From Lunularia cruciata (lineage: Eukaryota > Streptophyta > Marchantiopsida > Lunulariales > Lunulariaceae), in contig OX419762.1 in NCBI GenBank assembly GCA_948567375.1, positions 38,793,034 through 38,857,033 on the forward strand: DNA of 64,000 nt. The letters are read 5' to 3'. This document shows, piece by piece, positions 23,831-35,226 of the stretch. The notes under the pieces were generated by a model. The model was given only the letters and a program-made list of their open reading frames with translations, was not told the origin of the DNA and searched no databases. Within the stretch, counting starts at the first letter, position 1; each line of letters begins with the position of its first letter. Made by a program: the position numbers and the translations under genes.

Positions 23831-24129
23831 GAGAATGCAAGGCACGGCTAGACTTCTTGGGAAAATACAAGGATATAAATCTACAAGATTTGAAGCACTT
23901 AATGTAGAATGCTCAATATTAGATATATTGGGAGAACGTGCATGATCTAGCTATTCAACCGGATGTGAAACTGCTAATGGAAATGGAACTCCCATATCAA
24001 GAGGTTGGGGTTGGGTGCATTCTCTCAATGTCTACTCTCAAAATTTCACTTCCTAGACCTGCGCACTTACTTCTCCTCTCCTCTCCACCCATGAATGAAT
24101 GTGCTCTGCCACCTTTTGCCATGTACTAA

Positions 24130-25670
24130 CAAAATTTTAACTTTTTAATTGATATTTTCAATCTCTAACAACTAAAACTTAGCAAACACACCTCAGAGCA
24201 ATCTCTTATACATCGCTCGTGGAAGTGAGATTTTAGAGGGACTTCGATAGAATCGTTCGAATCACAAAGTTTTAGATCATGTGAGAATTGAGCGAGTGGG
24301 TCGAAAAATTAAAATTTCACTTCTTCGAATCAAAGAAGAGTGGGGTTTACAATTGTAAATCTGCACAACACTAGTGCAGTTGTCACGTCGCTTTCGCTCC
24401 GGAATCCATGTTTTATTAGTCCTTGACTTCAAATCATATTTATGACTAGATATTAATATTCATTCAAAATCTATCTGGACTTTCTAATTCCTCGATCCGT
24501 AACCGCCTAATCTCTCCTCCTGTAACTGGATAAAAGAGAAAATGAAATGTATTGACTAAAAATGACTAAAATGAACGGGATGTAAAATATTTTATGTCCG
24601 TTTCATTTTTGGGTAAGTAATTGTTACGGGTTGTGGCCGAAATTGGTACGGGTTCCCACCCACCCCGTAGAATAAGTTTTTGAAAACCCCTAATCTTATC
24701 GGCCCGCGGTGAACCTCAATGATATGAAACCCGCTATTATGTTCACACCCGATTTTTTTAAATACGTTCCGATTGGTATAATGCCTATAGGGGTGTCTCC
24801 CGGACCCAAGAGGGGGTGTCTCCCGAACCGGCTCCTTATCTAAATTAGACCATATCCACATAAGGTCGTGATAATCTTCCTCTATACTACACCTTATGAG
24901 AGAAATTACTGTAGGAAAGATATTGCATCAGCTATACCATGTAAATATACACTCTTTATAGTAAATATAACATAAATATAATTCTCTTTCTTCAATGGGT
25001 CTCTCGTGTTCGGATGGAATAACTTTTTCTTAAGTGAAGAGAAGTGGACAGATGTTTTTGACTGCGCCAATTTCCCGGTTCTATGAAGTTGCACGAACGA
25101 AATTCTAAAACGAAATTGTAAAGAATTCATCCGTACTAGATGTGATTGCTGCTAATCATTCTTTAAAGAGCCCGACATTTGATTTGAAGGGACGGGACGG
25201 GGGTTTGTTCCTGAGTTTGAAATGTTAAGACTGCGTTCATGTGCCAACACTACTTTACTTCGAATCTTGCAATTTTCTCGTCTCAGATATCTCACTTCTG
25301 CGATTCCAATGGCTGGACAATTACTTTCTCAGTGCGTTTCAGAAATATGCGTTAATTGGGGCCATGGTTCTTCCGCAGACCATCTTCCGAAGCAAGCAAT
25401 CGCTACGAGTGTGTCGAGGGAAATGTTCTCGGTTATAAGCAGAGAACGACAGCATTCAAGCCTCTCTACGTTACAAAAGCGGAGTTGGCCGTAGGCAACA
25501 TTAGTTGCTCTGCTTCTCAACTCGTGTTTTTTTTTCTATTCTACAGTTAACAGTGGTCACAGGGGTAGTAGTACACTGGAAGCTTAAGTGGAAAAATTCT
25601 TTACATCAGTTGTAAATCTGTTAACAGCTCTTTGTGCTACCTGGCACTAGCACTATAGTCTAATTATTCG
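24130..25670. other. Low-copy-looking intergenic sequence
   Basis: Composition shifts here to more CpG-containing, mixed sequence compared with the AT-rich repeats to the left. Frames up to about 90 codons occur on both strands without motifs. It is the 3' flank of the oxidase gene; I see no clear polyadenylation signal. Confidence 0.4.
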
Positions 25671-25676
25671 GTAGAA

Positions 25677-27692
25677 TTAAGGTGAGTGCGATGAGTTTCC
25701 AACCACCATCTGCAGAGGCCTCATCATATCATTATCTTCATGATCAAGGATATGGCAATGCCAGACGTAGCCAGGTCCGCTTGTCGCATCAAATGAGAAT
25801 TTCTCGCCTGACTGAGTTGCCCATCTTACCACAAAGACGGTGACCTTGCTTGGGTACACGGTGGCTGTGTCTTTCCAGCCGATGTGGTGCATCTCAGGAC
25901 GCTGAGGGAATTCGGTGTAACAACTTTTGGGATCAGGGTACGTTACATCGAATGAGCAATCTCCATTGGCTTCCCTGGCTTTGTCAAACGCTTGCTGGCT
26001 CTTAACTTTGAAGGAGATGAGATGGATATGAATGGGGTGAGCATCATCCGTGAGGTTGATGATTTCCCAGAGCTCAGTGGAGCCCAACTCTGGTTTCTCG
26101 GTCACGGGGTCCCTCCATTTCAGACCATTGATGAGAGAGCCGGTGGGGTTGTCATTACCATCGTCGTACTCTGTGAGCGTCATGCGCCTGACGGTGGCAC
26201 CAGAGGTGCTAATTCTTACTTGGGGAGCAAGTTCCTTGGATGCGGGGAGCTCAAAATGTGGAAGAGTTACATTCTCCGGTGGGGCAATGACATTGAATTT
26301 GATGAGAGCTTTCGTGCCGGCAGGGCTGAAAGTAGGATCACCATCAGGATACGGTGCATCGCCTGAGTTGTTGAGGTAAGCAACAGTTCCGGGCTTCACT
26401 TTAGAGAAATCAATGATGAAATCCAATCGCTCTGCTGGGCCCATGGTCAGTGTCTTCAGCTTGAGGCGCTTGTGCAGGTACCCACCATCAGTTCCGATTT
26501 GATAAAAGCTCAGTTTATGGTTGCTGAGAGTCATCACGAAGTACCTGGCATTGGCAGCATTTACCATGCGAAATCGATACTTCGTGGGGTAAACGTTCAT
26601 GTAGGGCCAAGCTTTGCCATTGACGATTATGGTGTCACCATAATACTCGGGGCACCAATTTGGGTGTACAGTGGGTGAGACTCCCACAGTTGGAAAATTG
26701 AGACTCCCATCCTGCTTCAGCTGCTTGTCCTGAATCACGATCAGTTTTTCGAACTCCCCACTTGGTAAATTCTCAGGCTCTTCAGACGGGGAGTTGATGA
26801 GGTAGATCCCATTCAAACCAGCCAACATGTTGAGTCGGGTGATACCCACTGTGTGATCATGGTACCACAGCATTGCTGCAGGCTGAACGTTGGCGTAAGT
26901 GTAGTTCATCGTGGTGTAAGACGGACCTACCTCTCCAGTGGAACTGTACCAAGCATCAGGATAGCCATCAGACTCCGAGAGAACTTCTCCTCCGTGGAGA
27001 TGCGTAACCAAGGGTACTCCTCCTTTTTTCGGGTTGGCCCAGTGAATGCTGTGGTCCACTGTGAGAAAATGCTGCGAGTCGGTTACATGATTCTCCCATC
27101 TCACGTACGATTCTACACCTCTGGTTGCCACCAGAGTTGGTCCAGGCGATGAAGCTGTCTCTTGGCTCGTTCCGTAAGCATACAGAGTTGTCTCAGGAAG
27201 GTCCGGATGGAATTTCTGCAAGATTCAGGCACGAAAAATGTCAGCAAGCCAATTTGGAGTGACCAATCCCTAGGTCCAAAAATTGGCACTCTCAACGGAT
27301 ATAGCTACTTTGTCTTTCTCAGAATCCCAGAACAGAGTGTCTTGGTACTGTCCGTTACAAGTTTCAAAGCTGGTGCTTTATTAACACGGAAAGTTCAAAA
27401 TGATGAGAAAACAGCAAAGCTTGGGGAGATAGAGTACCTGTTTGATTTTGTATGCTCCAAGAGTGACTTGCTCGCCAGAGGAAATGTCTATCACTGGAGG
27501 CTGAGTGAGCTCCTCCACGAAGGGCTGCACCTCCGGGGACGGGTCTAGAGCTTGACACAGGGATTCCACCTTAGCTACGGGGGAAGGCATAGGCCCCATC
27601 CCATGATCATCATCACCAGCTTCAGTTCTGACTACCGAAGCGAGCATGCCAAGCAGATTTAAGCATAGGAGGAACAAAACTCTCCTCTCCAT
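25677..27692 (-). CDS. LPR: LPR1/LPR2-like secreted multicopper oxidase (two exons)
   Basis: Exon 1 is 27692-27438 (85 codons) and exon 2 is 27215-25677 (512 codons plus stop), joined in phase 0 across a 222-bp GT-AG intron, giving 597 residues against about 580 in Arabidopsis LPR1. The start ATG opens a typical signal peptide (MERRVLFLLCLNLLGMLASV), so the protein should enter the secretory pathway and act in the apoplast or ER. Copper ligand motifs are all present: THLHGG and WYHDH (type 2/3), HPIHIHL, and WHCHILDHEDNDMM with the type 1 Cys, His and axial Met. KFHPDLPETTLYAYGTS at the exon junction matches the LPR signature. LPR1/LPR2 are ferroxidases that set root growth responses to low phosphate with iron. 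No frame damage is seen. A plain laccase is less likely because of the LPR-type N-terminus and HLHGG. Confidence 0.9.
27216..27437 (-). other. Intron of the LPR-like gene
   Basis: Donor reads AAACAG/GTACTC and acceptor TTGCAG/AAATTC on minus. Phase 0. An in-frame extension of exon 1 would stop after about 18 codons, and joining the exons restores the family sequence without gap. Confidence 0.85.
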
Positions 27693-27992
27693 TGCTAACT
27701 ACTCCTCGATACGAGCAGCTAATTATTCTCGTCCACTGTACCCACGAGCTGCAGTACAAACCAAATTAGCAGAGGCAGGAGCGATCAATTCTGCTAGTCA
27801 GGAACTAGCGACAAGAGCAATTTCACCAACGATGCACAACCTGGCGCTTGCTTATCACCGAATTAGTCATCAGTAAGACCAGTGGTAGTACAATTAGCAG
27901 TGGTATCAAGAAGGATACTGATGCGAGTGCACTGCCAGTACCGCAGAACTGTACTGCGCTTTCTGTACTGCTGCACAAGTAAAGACCGAAAG

Positions 27993-27999
27993 CTATATA
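27993..27999 (-). promoter_or_regulatory. Candidate TATA box of the LPR-like gene
   Basis: TATATAG on minus, about 300 bp upstream of the ATG at 27692. It would place the transcript start near 27965 and give a 5' leader of roughly 270 bases. Position is plausible, but nothing else fixes it. Confidence 0.35.
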
Positions 28000-28459
28000 A
28001 GCTCGAGGAGCGAGCATACATCAGTGCGATATGGCGCAGTGAGAGCACCCGCAAAGCAACCGCAGGAGTGCTAGAAAACAGGCGAAGAATTAGGACGAGG
28101 TAGGGGCCTGGTGTTCTTTGAAACCTACAATTCATATCCATCCGACAAACATCCGTGGCCGCCTGCGTTGGCTTGAAGCTCTCATCTGTGTCCGCCCAGA
28201 CATGCCATCCGCTCCGGAAGCAAGCTACCGTAATACTCCCCTCGATAGATCTACAGTAGGCGCGTTCGGACCGGAACACAGAACTTCCTGCCTTTGCGAC
28301 CTTTGAGGAATTTAGCCAAGAGGGTGATGGCTCGCTTGAATTGCGAGGACGAGGACTGAGGTTTCGAGGAATTGTTGTGCTATACGTTCGACCATATTGA
28401 ATAGAAGTTGGAGCTGTACTTGCACTCACAAGGACAAACGAAATAAACATGGACTCCGT

Positions 28460-31400
28460 TTTATATTAAACAGGCTCGTTTAATCGTAGCATAAAACAAC
28501 TTTGATTGACTTTGAACACTCACGTTTAGCAATACCAATCTTCAAAGTAAACCTTACAGTTTGCACACCAACGCAAATCCATGAATCCATGGTCCATATC
28601 TATACTGCATAGAATTTGTTAAGGACGTTAATTATACAAGATCTGGAGGTGGTCTTTCATTACCCATTCGAATGAATTCTTATTAAAAAAAGAATCCAAC
28701 ATTAACATCAAATCAGATATTGCGAAAATTAATCCTCGCCTTATTTCTGTGACGAGAATACTACTTGTAATTTTTGTGGTGATTACGTATGTGCAGATAT
28801 TCATTTACGAGACCCACTTAAAGATACGCACTCCCATAAAAAGAAATACACAAACCAAGTGCATATATGTGTGTAATTTTGGAATCTTCAATTGAGAAAC
28901 CTCTCGCAGAAAGATGCTCCAAGAGCACAGGGGACCACGTAGAACATTCACAACCACATCAGAACTCATGATATGCAATGATCAAAAGATATAACGTTGT
29001 CAAGCTTCAGATTCTTTCAATTTATCTTCGAACTCTCTAGGTTGAACTTTTCAGAAGCCTGATTTTTCCTAGTACTTCCTTCTCATAGGACCTCTATGAT
29101 CATGCTCAGAGCTGATCATTTCATTCTCTCACTTTTCTTTCTAGCTGGTCTCCAATGAAGCTTCCTGGCTTGAGTTTGCTTTGACAAATCTAAACAGCCA
29201 TTGGATAACTTTTGCCATTCCATAATCTATAAAAGGTTTATTTGATTTTCCTACTTAGGGCTTAGGCCAGTAAGCTGCCGCAATGGTATCCCTGGCCTTG
29301 TAAGACGGATAACAAAAGGCTTACATACAATCACGGCGCTAAGTGCTGTATACAAAATCCTGAAGAAATGAATATCAGACACAAGGGGACAGATGACAGC
29401 CGCACGGGGTGTCCTGCTAATGTCACTATCGTGAGGAAAATAAACATAAAGTATGAGAGCTATGGTCATGCAAACACATAAATCAGATAAGGTCATCTGA
29501 GGTCCTTGTACACATTTTGGAAAGAGATTTCTACTTACAATTTCACGCTAAGTTACATTCTTGGTCATCGATGCCACTCGACGTAAGTTGAAAGCCTAGT
29601 ATTCCAAAAGGAACGACGATGAGTTTCTCCTTTAATGAAGGTGACACTACTTTTATGATGCTATGATCTTCTTCTAGGAAGCTCTTTACAAGCTCTTTCT
29701 TCCTTGATATTTATACATACGCAATATATCATAAGAGCTGTGCCCTGGATCTTCCAATATCGACGCAAATCAAATGAGAACATGGAATACCATAAATGAG
29801 AATTGCACACATATCTAGCTTGTGCTGTGTAGGGAGGTCGGGTTCGGGGCCTTGCAACCAGCTAAAATAGATAGCCGTCACTATATTCTGGAGTTTTGCT
29901 CAAAGTGGAGATGGCCCCGGTGCTCTTGCAACTCATTTTAGAATCTAATCCTGTTCGACCATGTCTTTTCCTTGTGCGGCTTGATGGGGGCTTAGCCTCA
30001 TTTTACCTTTTGTGTCTCTCCCTTGTACGACTTGATGGGGTATTCCCATCCTTCCTGTTATCACATGCGGTGGTCGTCTTCTTATCGTTCGACTATGACT
30101 GGCTATAACCAGTGGACCTCGCAACGAAAGAACCCGTCACCAGGTACTAACCGGTAGCTCCCGCCATCTACGAAACTATTGTGTCCACAGATCAGTCCAC
30201 GCAGTAGAACTTTAACTCGCTAACGTAACGCGCAGTTTACCGCTGGGCAGCAAAGTATGGTAACGTTCGAAACGACGCACTACTGATAAGTCAATTGTAC
30301 TCCACCCTTGTCCGTAGTTAGTGCGACTCTCTAATTTGTGCACTTTGCACGTGGGGAATTGTTTTTCATCAAACACTACCTAAAGTGTGAATAAAATTTA
30401 CAATTTAAAGAATATTTTGATGGATGCTCATGATATTATGATACGTGTAAAAGAGGATAAAAATATAAAACTAAATTTGTATTTTTATCACAAGATGATA
30501 TTAATCAAGAATCAAAAACTTATTTACAACCTAAAGAATGTTTATCACCTTTGTTTCTGGTCCATATGTTTATGGTTGAATAATTTTTAAATATTTAAAT
30601 TCACAATTTTTATTATAAATTATATTAAATTAATCATAATAATAACCATAATAAATAAATAAATAAATACATACAAATAAAGTTTAGTTTGACCCGATGT
30701 AAACTCACGTTCACTGTTTCAACTATTTGTTAATATTAATTCCCAATTAATCAGTACTTTGACTCCCACTCCAAACATATCGGAAGTCAAATAGTATGAT
30801 CCACACCAATTACGAAAAGAATCTAGTTAGATATTTCAGCGCGGAGCAGAACTATGGTAACCTTTGCGGGTTCTAGACAAGGTTATAAGCATTCTAAGAG
30901 TTTGCATGACAGCAATTACCGTGTTCCCAAGTCAGTTTCTATTGCTAAGTCACTTCGTGAGACTTCATTCGTGATAGTAGTTCCCAAATTCACGCAAATT
31001 GGGTTGATTAAAATGTTTGAATAGTTAACAAGCAAGTGAAATCTATGAATGAATTCAAATTTTTTTAAGTTTGAATATCGTACTTAAAAGAAGAATACTT
31101 TAAAGAAGAAACGAAAGAATATGTCTATTCTTAAGTAAACTAATGGTTAATGCTTAAACCTTATGTTACAAGTGAAATTCGAATTAAATAAATAAAATTT
31201 GTATTTTCTCATACACATCCCAGGGGAATAGATCCTGGAATACAGCCAAATGTAGTCACTCTGCTTAAATTTTACTTTAATTGGCGAATTCACGGGGTCT
31301 TTCCTTGAACCTCTATATGCAATACAGTGTTTTCTAGAAACTATATACAATAAAGGTAAGTGAACTCTTACATGAATTGAGTGCATGATTAGTGTATTAT

Positions 31401-33540
31401 GATTGCTCAGAACTAAACTCTCCTGTCACTCGCCCTAGTGAGCAAAAAAACATGGCACACTGGCAGATCATTAGCCAAGAAAAAGTAAGAATCTGTCACG
31501 TTAAATTTCTGTCAGAATGAACTTTGGAGCTTTGATTGTAGTTGACTTTCCTCAATAAAACCCTTCAAATAAAGTGAGCAGATACAAATGAGCGACAAAT
31601 CTGAGCTCAAATTGGTGGGGCGGGAAGATCCGAGAGATATAGTCTTGGAGTCAACGGTTGTGTTGTGCGTGTGCATAACATGTGTAAGGGTTGGGACAAG
31701 TTGTGAAATCCACATCATAGCACGAGCAATTCTTCAATATACCATGTTGGAGTAGAGTGAGTCCAAAAGAGTGCTGATGTGGGTTCTTCCACCGTGGTAC
31801 TAGCACGCCTCGGACACGAGAGCGATGAAACCGGATTAACGCCTTACATCAGCAGTCGTGTGCACTGTTGCAAGATCAGTGACTCTGCGTTGTACTTTGC
31901 AAATTGGACAAGGAGCCGGTCCGGTTCGTACCCGAGACTATCTTTGCAACTCCTCTAATAGTATCATCATCCTTTGGGCTCAGAATAGGACCATCTGGGT
32001 AGACAGTCATGGGTGAAGTTCTCAAGGAGGTATCTAGAGCGAGCGGTGCCGATCAGATTTCTTCGTCAGAAGTGAGCCACCGATTTCGAATTTTAGAATA
32101 GTGCAATAGAAATAGATAGAGAAATGATCTATGGTACCCGTTTGGGTACCATAGAGCAAGAGTCCAGAAAGATGTGGCTTCCGGAATAGTGGGAGAGGTG
32201 TTAATCGAAAGTAGTCTATGGGAAACTTGGATTCTGGATTGGTTTCCAGGGTTCTTTTCCATGCATAATACCTCTGGCTGAGATATGGCGTGCACTCATC
32301 TCTGAAGCATCATCCGTTCGTGGCTAAAGTCGTTTAGTCTGGTCTACTGCATGTAACTGCCTGCTCGTGGAGAATTTGCCTCAGGTGTAGCCTGATCAAA
32401 TTCCATGGTCCAGATCTTCTTTGCTGCCAACGATGTTGGTAGACCTCCATTAAAACATAAACTATGCGAGTCATATTTAATTGCGGTGCTTGCACAGAGC
32501 CTTGATCTTGACCTACTGTAATGGAAACTTGCTCTACCGTCCATAACTTTTTCAGCTGTGGAATGAGTACCCACTTATCTGGTTACCGTGATTCATGTCT
32601 GCATTTTGCTTTTAAGGAAATTGCTCCAGAGTTATGATCACCGATTCCAGCTCGAGATGGCGAGATTGAAAAGCAAATCTCTAGTGCTCAACGTTCCAAC
32701 CTTTGGCGAGCGCGGTACGGTAGATGGTACCCCAGTTCCATGTGTTCATAACACAGAACTGCAATTATGGTTGATTTGATTCAGCAACTAAATATGCACT
32801 GACTCAACTCAATTGCGCTCATGGTGTCGGTCTAACTCAGGTTTCCATCTCTGGCGACATCATCGTTTGCCAAAAGCATGTATTCCCTTCTCCAGCTTGT
32901 AAGAGATTGTAAGTACGTTCCCTTGCCTCCCTTTCCAGGTTGCCCAAAGGGTCGGGAGAGTTCTTTTGCTGAGAGCCAATTTTAGGTTCCCATTTCTGTA
33001 ATATGTACGCACGGACAGCCTTACAGATCTTGGATACTCACGTATAAATAACGCTAGGACTATTTGGCTTCTGATCTGATTGGTTCGAAAGGCCAAGGAG
33101 CTGAAAACAACTGACGAGTACCTACATCGAAATCGGGTAGGCGTCGCTCAGACGGTGGACAAAATGAAGAAGACTAATACAGTTTAAGCATCAATTGTAC
33201 CTATGACTGTTGGGATGAAGATTCCTGTTGTAAAGGGAACCTGCAAAGCATCGACTCGGAACTATATTGAAGTGAAACTAAACGATCCACGAATGAGATA
33301 GAAATTCACACAATAGATGTAGCCATGCATAGATTAATAATGTAGCCTCGCACCTAAGGGTGAAGGGTACAAGAGTGATGAAGGCGGAGAGAAGAGAAGG
33401 CACAATCTTACTGCTAGATGCTGCTCTATTATCGATTCAATATAAGAATTAAAATCCGAATACTGGATACAAATTCTGTAGCTAATCTATTCCACATCAT
33501 ACTTGGTTATCTGATAACTGCCAATCTCAATCTACGCATT
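28460..33540. other. Intergenic stretch with mixed composition, no gene assigned
   Basis: Frames of 60-80 codons occur on both strands without domain motifs. Near 29960-30045 the words CTTGTGCGGCTTGATGGGG and CTTGTACGACTTGATGGGG form a short direct repeat. An AT-rich patch lies at 30360-30700. A perfect short palindrome is listed separately. I found no retrotransposon domains here, which sets the stretch apart from the rest of the window. Confidence 0.4.
32128..32155. repeat. Perfect inverted repeat, 12-bp arms, 4-nt loop
   Basis: TCTATGGTACCC, then GTTT, then GGGTACCATAGA. It could form a stable hairpin in RNA or cruciform. No run of T follows on either strand and it has no obvious gene partner. 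Confidence 0.8.
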
Positions 33541-33542
33541 CT

Positions 33543-34054
33543 CTAATCCATATCAATCTCTGTGATTTTTCCTACATCGAAACCGGATAACCTGTTGTTG
33601 AAAACCTTGTTTGAGATTCCAATGAAATCTGCTTCCAGCGTGTCAATGATTGTGAATTCTACGGTCTTATTATACTTGCACAGATTTTGGGCTCCGACAT
33701 AAGACATTCGAATCTTTTTGCCACAATTGATTTTGCCTTTTCTAACATTGAATAGTGAGGGTGGAACTCCGACATACAAGCCGCCAGGGTCCTTATGGGA
33801 GCTAATATATGTCGTCTCCATGGCATGCAGTTTCTGCAGTTAATTGAACGCTCTCACAGGTCAGATAAGAAATGTGACGAAATTTTGACGCACAGATATT
33901 TTATTTCACAGACTTACCAACAGGTCTGCCGACACGGTTTGCATAGGTTGCTTTGCTGGAGTAACCTCAGATTCAACATTACTGCAACTATACGGACTGA
34001 CGCTCACATAACGTTGTTCTTGAAACTCTGTGACGCGGATTCTAATCTGGAGTC
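33543..34054 (-). CDS. Possible two-exon fragment of a DPBB-fold (expansin/EG45/PNP-like) protein
   Basis: Candidate exons on minus are 34054-33918 and 33833-33543, joined in phase 0 over an 84-bp intron (TTG/GTAAGT donor, CTGCAG acceptor). The second exon is open for 96 codons and contains GLYVGVPPSLFN, then INCGKKIRMSYVGA with a conserved-looking CG, KTVEFTIID, and FIGISNKVF with a terminal glycine/isoleucine pattern. This spacing resembles the double-psi beta-barrel of EG45-like and plant natriuretic peptide-like secreted proteins. The first exon (VSVSPYSCSNVESEVTPAKQ) is open for 45 codons back to a TAG that could lie in a further intron. No start codon or signal peptide is found, so it is at best a partial gene. 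The assignment is a motif-level guess. Confidence 0.35.
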
Positions 34055-34364
34055 TCTAATCTCGTTAGTGAACGTAGGACAGGTTTCGATTATCTGGGTA
34101 CAAGTCAGATTTCCAATTTCTTGATAAACGGCGAGCTTCAGCAGAATCTGCTTGGTAACATTTGGAAGGGAAACTAAGCGAGTTATAGAAATATGTACTT
34201 TAACATCCTATTATAGGTTGGAGTTCGCGTGCGGGAGAGTGTGTTAACGGGAGAGGAGCGGGAGAGAATGCAAGAAGCCATGTCTATAATTTATGAGTGC
34301 TCTCTAGTATATAGTACACCGAGTGAATATTGATTCTCTTAGTTTTTTAATTTCATTTCCATTG

Positions 34365-34930
34365 GTATCTAGATTGAAGATTATTCAGAATTGAATTGAG
34401 TACAAAGTTAAAGAGTACCCGAGCGAAGGGCGGATTCTCTTGGTATCTAGGTTGAAGATTATCCAGAATTGAATTGGGTACAAAGTTATGAGTACTCGAG
34501 TGAATAGTAGATTCTTTTAGTTTCTTAATTTCGATTCCATGAGTATCTGGATTGAAGATTATATAGAATTGAGTACACAGTTATGAGTATTAGAGTGATG
34601 TAGATTCATTTACTTTCTTAATTTAGATTCCATGTGTATCTAGATTGAAGACTATAGAGAATTGAATACCCAGTTTTAAGTATTTTTGGTTTCTTTTAGG
34701 GATCACTCTTAATTTAGGGTCTTAATTTCCATTCCATGGGTATCTAGATTGAAGATTATACAAAATTGAGTACAAAGTTATGAGTACTCAAGTGGATAGT
34801 AGATTCTTTTAGTTTCTTAATTTAGATTCCATGTGTATCTAGATTGAAGACTATAGAGAATTGAATATAAAGTTAGTGAGTATTTTTTGTTTTTTTAGAG
34901 TTTAGAGTGATCGAGATTAAGAATATTGAG
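34365..34930. repeat. Minisatellite, six units of about 78-104 bp
   Basis: GTATCT(A/G)G(A/G)TTGAAGA(T/C)TAT starts units at 34365, 34443, 34543, 34636, 34740 and 34835. Each unit continues with AGAATTGA, ACAAAGTTATGAGTACTC and TTTAGTTTCTTAATTT. Units four and six share the GAAGACTAT variant while the third and fifth share GAAGATTAT, suggesting a higher-order pair duplicated as a block. Confidence 0.9.
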
Positions 34931-34939
34931 AGTGATTGG

Positions 34940-35075
34940 TTTTGAATTTTATTTTTTTGGTTTTCATGATTAAGTTCTATGAGAATTTAATTTTAAGAAT
35001 GAGTGGTTCTAAATTTTAAATTTTTGGTTTTCACGCTTAAGTTCTTTGAGAATTTAATTTTAAAATTTTGGAGAT
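34940..35075. repeat. Two-copy repeat, about 66 bp, AT-rich
   Basis: GGTTTTCA(T/C)G(A/C)TTAAGTTCT followed by GAGAATTTAATTTTAA occurs at 34959 and 35025. It adjoins the larger minisatellite and the non-LTR RT gene. Confidence 0.8.
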
Positions 35076-35226
35076 AGAAATAGTAAATTATAAATTATAT
35101 AATTTTAGGGTTTTAGAAAGATTGTTTTCTTACGTGAATTGAGATGTAAGGAGGTTGTGATTTTGTAGATATAGAGAGATATGAAAAAGAACATCATGTG
35201 TTACTATCATTATTCTTGTGTTAGCC

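Noticed and set aside
27863-28450. 195-codon frame upstream of the LPR-like gene
   Set aside because: No motif, overlaps the likely promoter and leader of the oxidase gene, and other frames on both strands are also open here.
28460-33540. Possible tRNA or rRNA genes in the low-copy island
   Set aside because: I looked for tRNA-like A and B boxes and conserved rRNA stretches by eye and saw none that held up; a covariance search would settle it.
34365-34930. CRISPR-like regular repeats
   Set aside because: Units are contiguous, diverged and in a plant sequence; this is a minisatellite.
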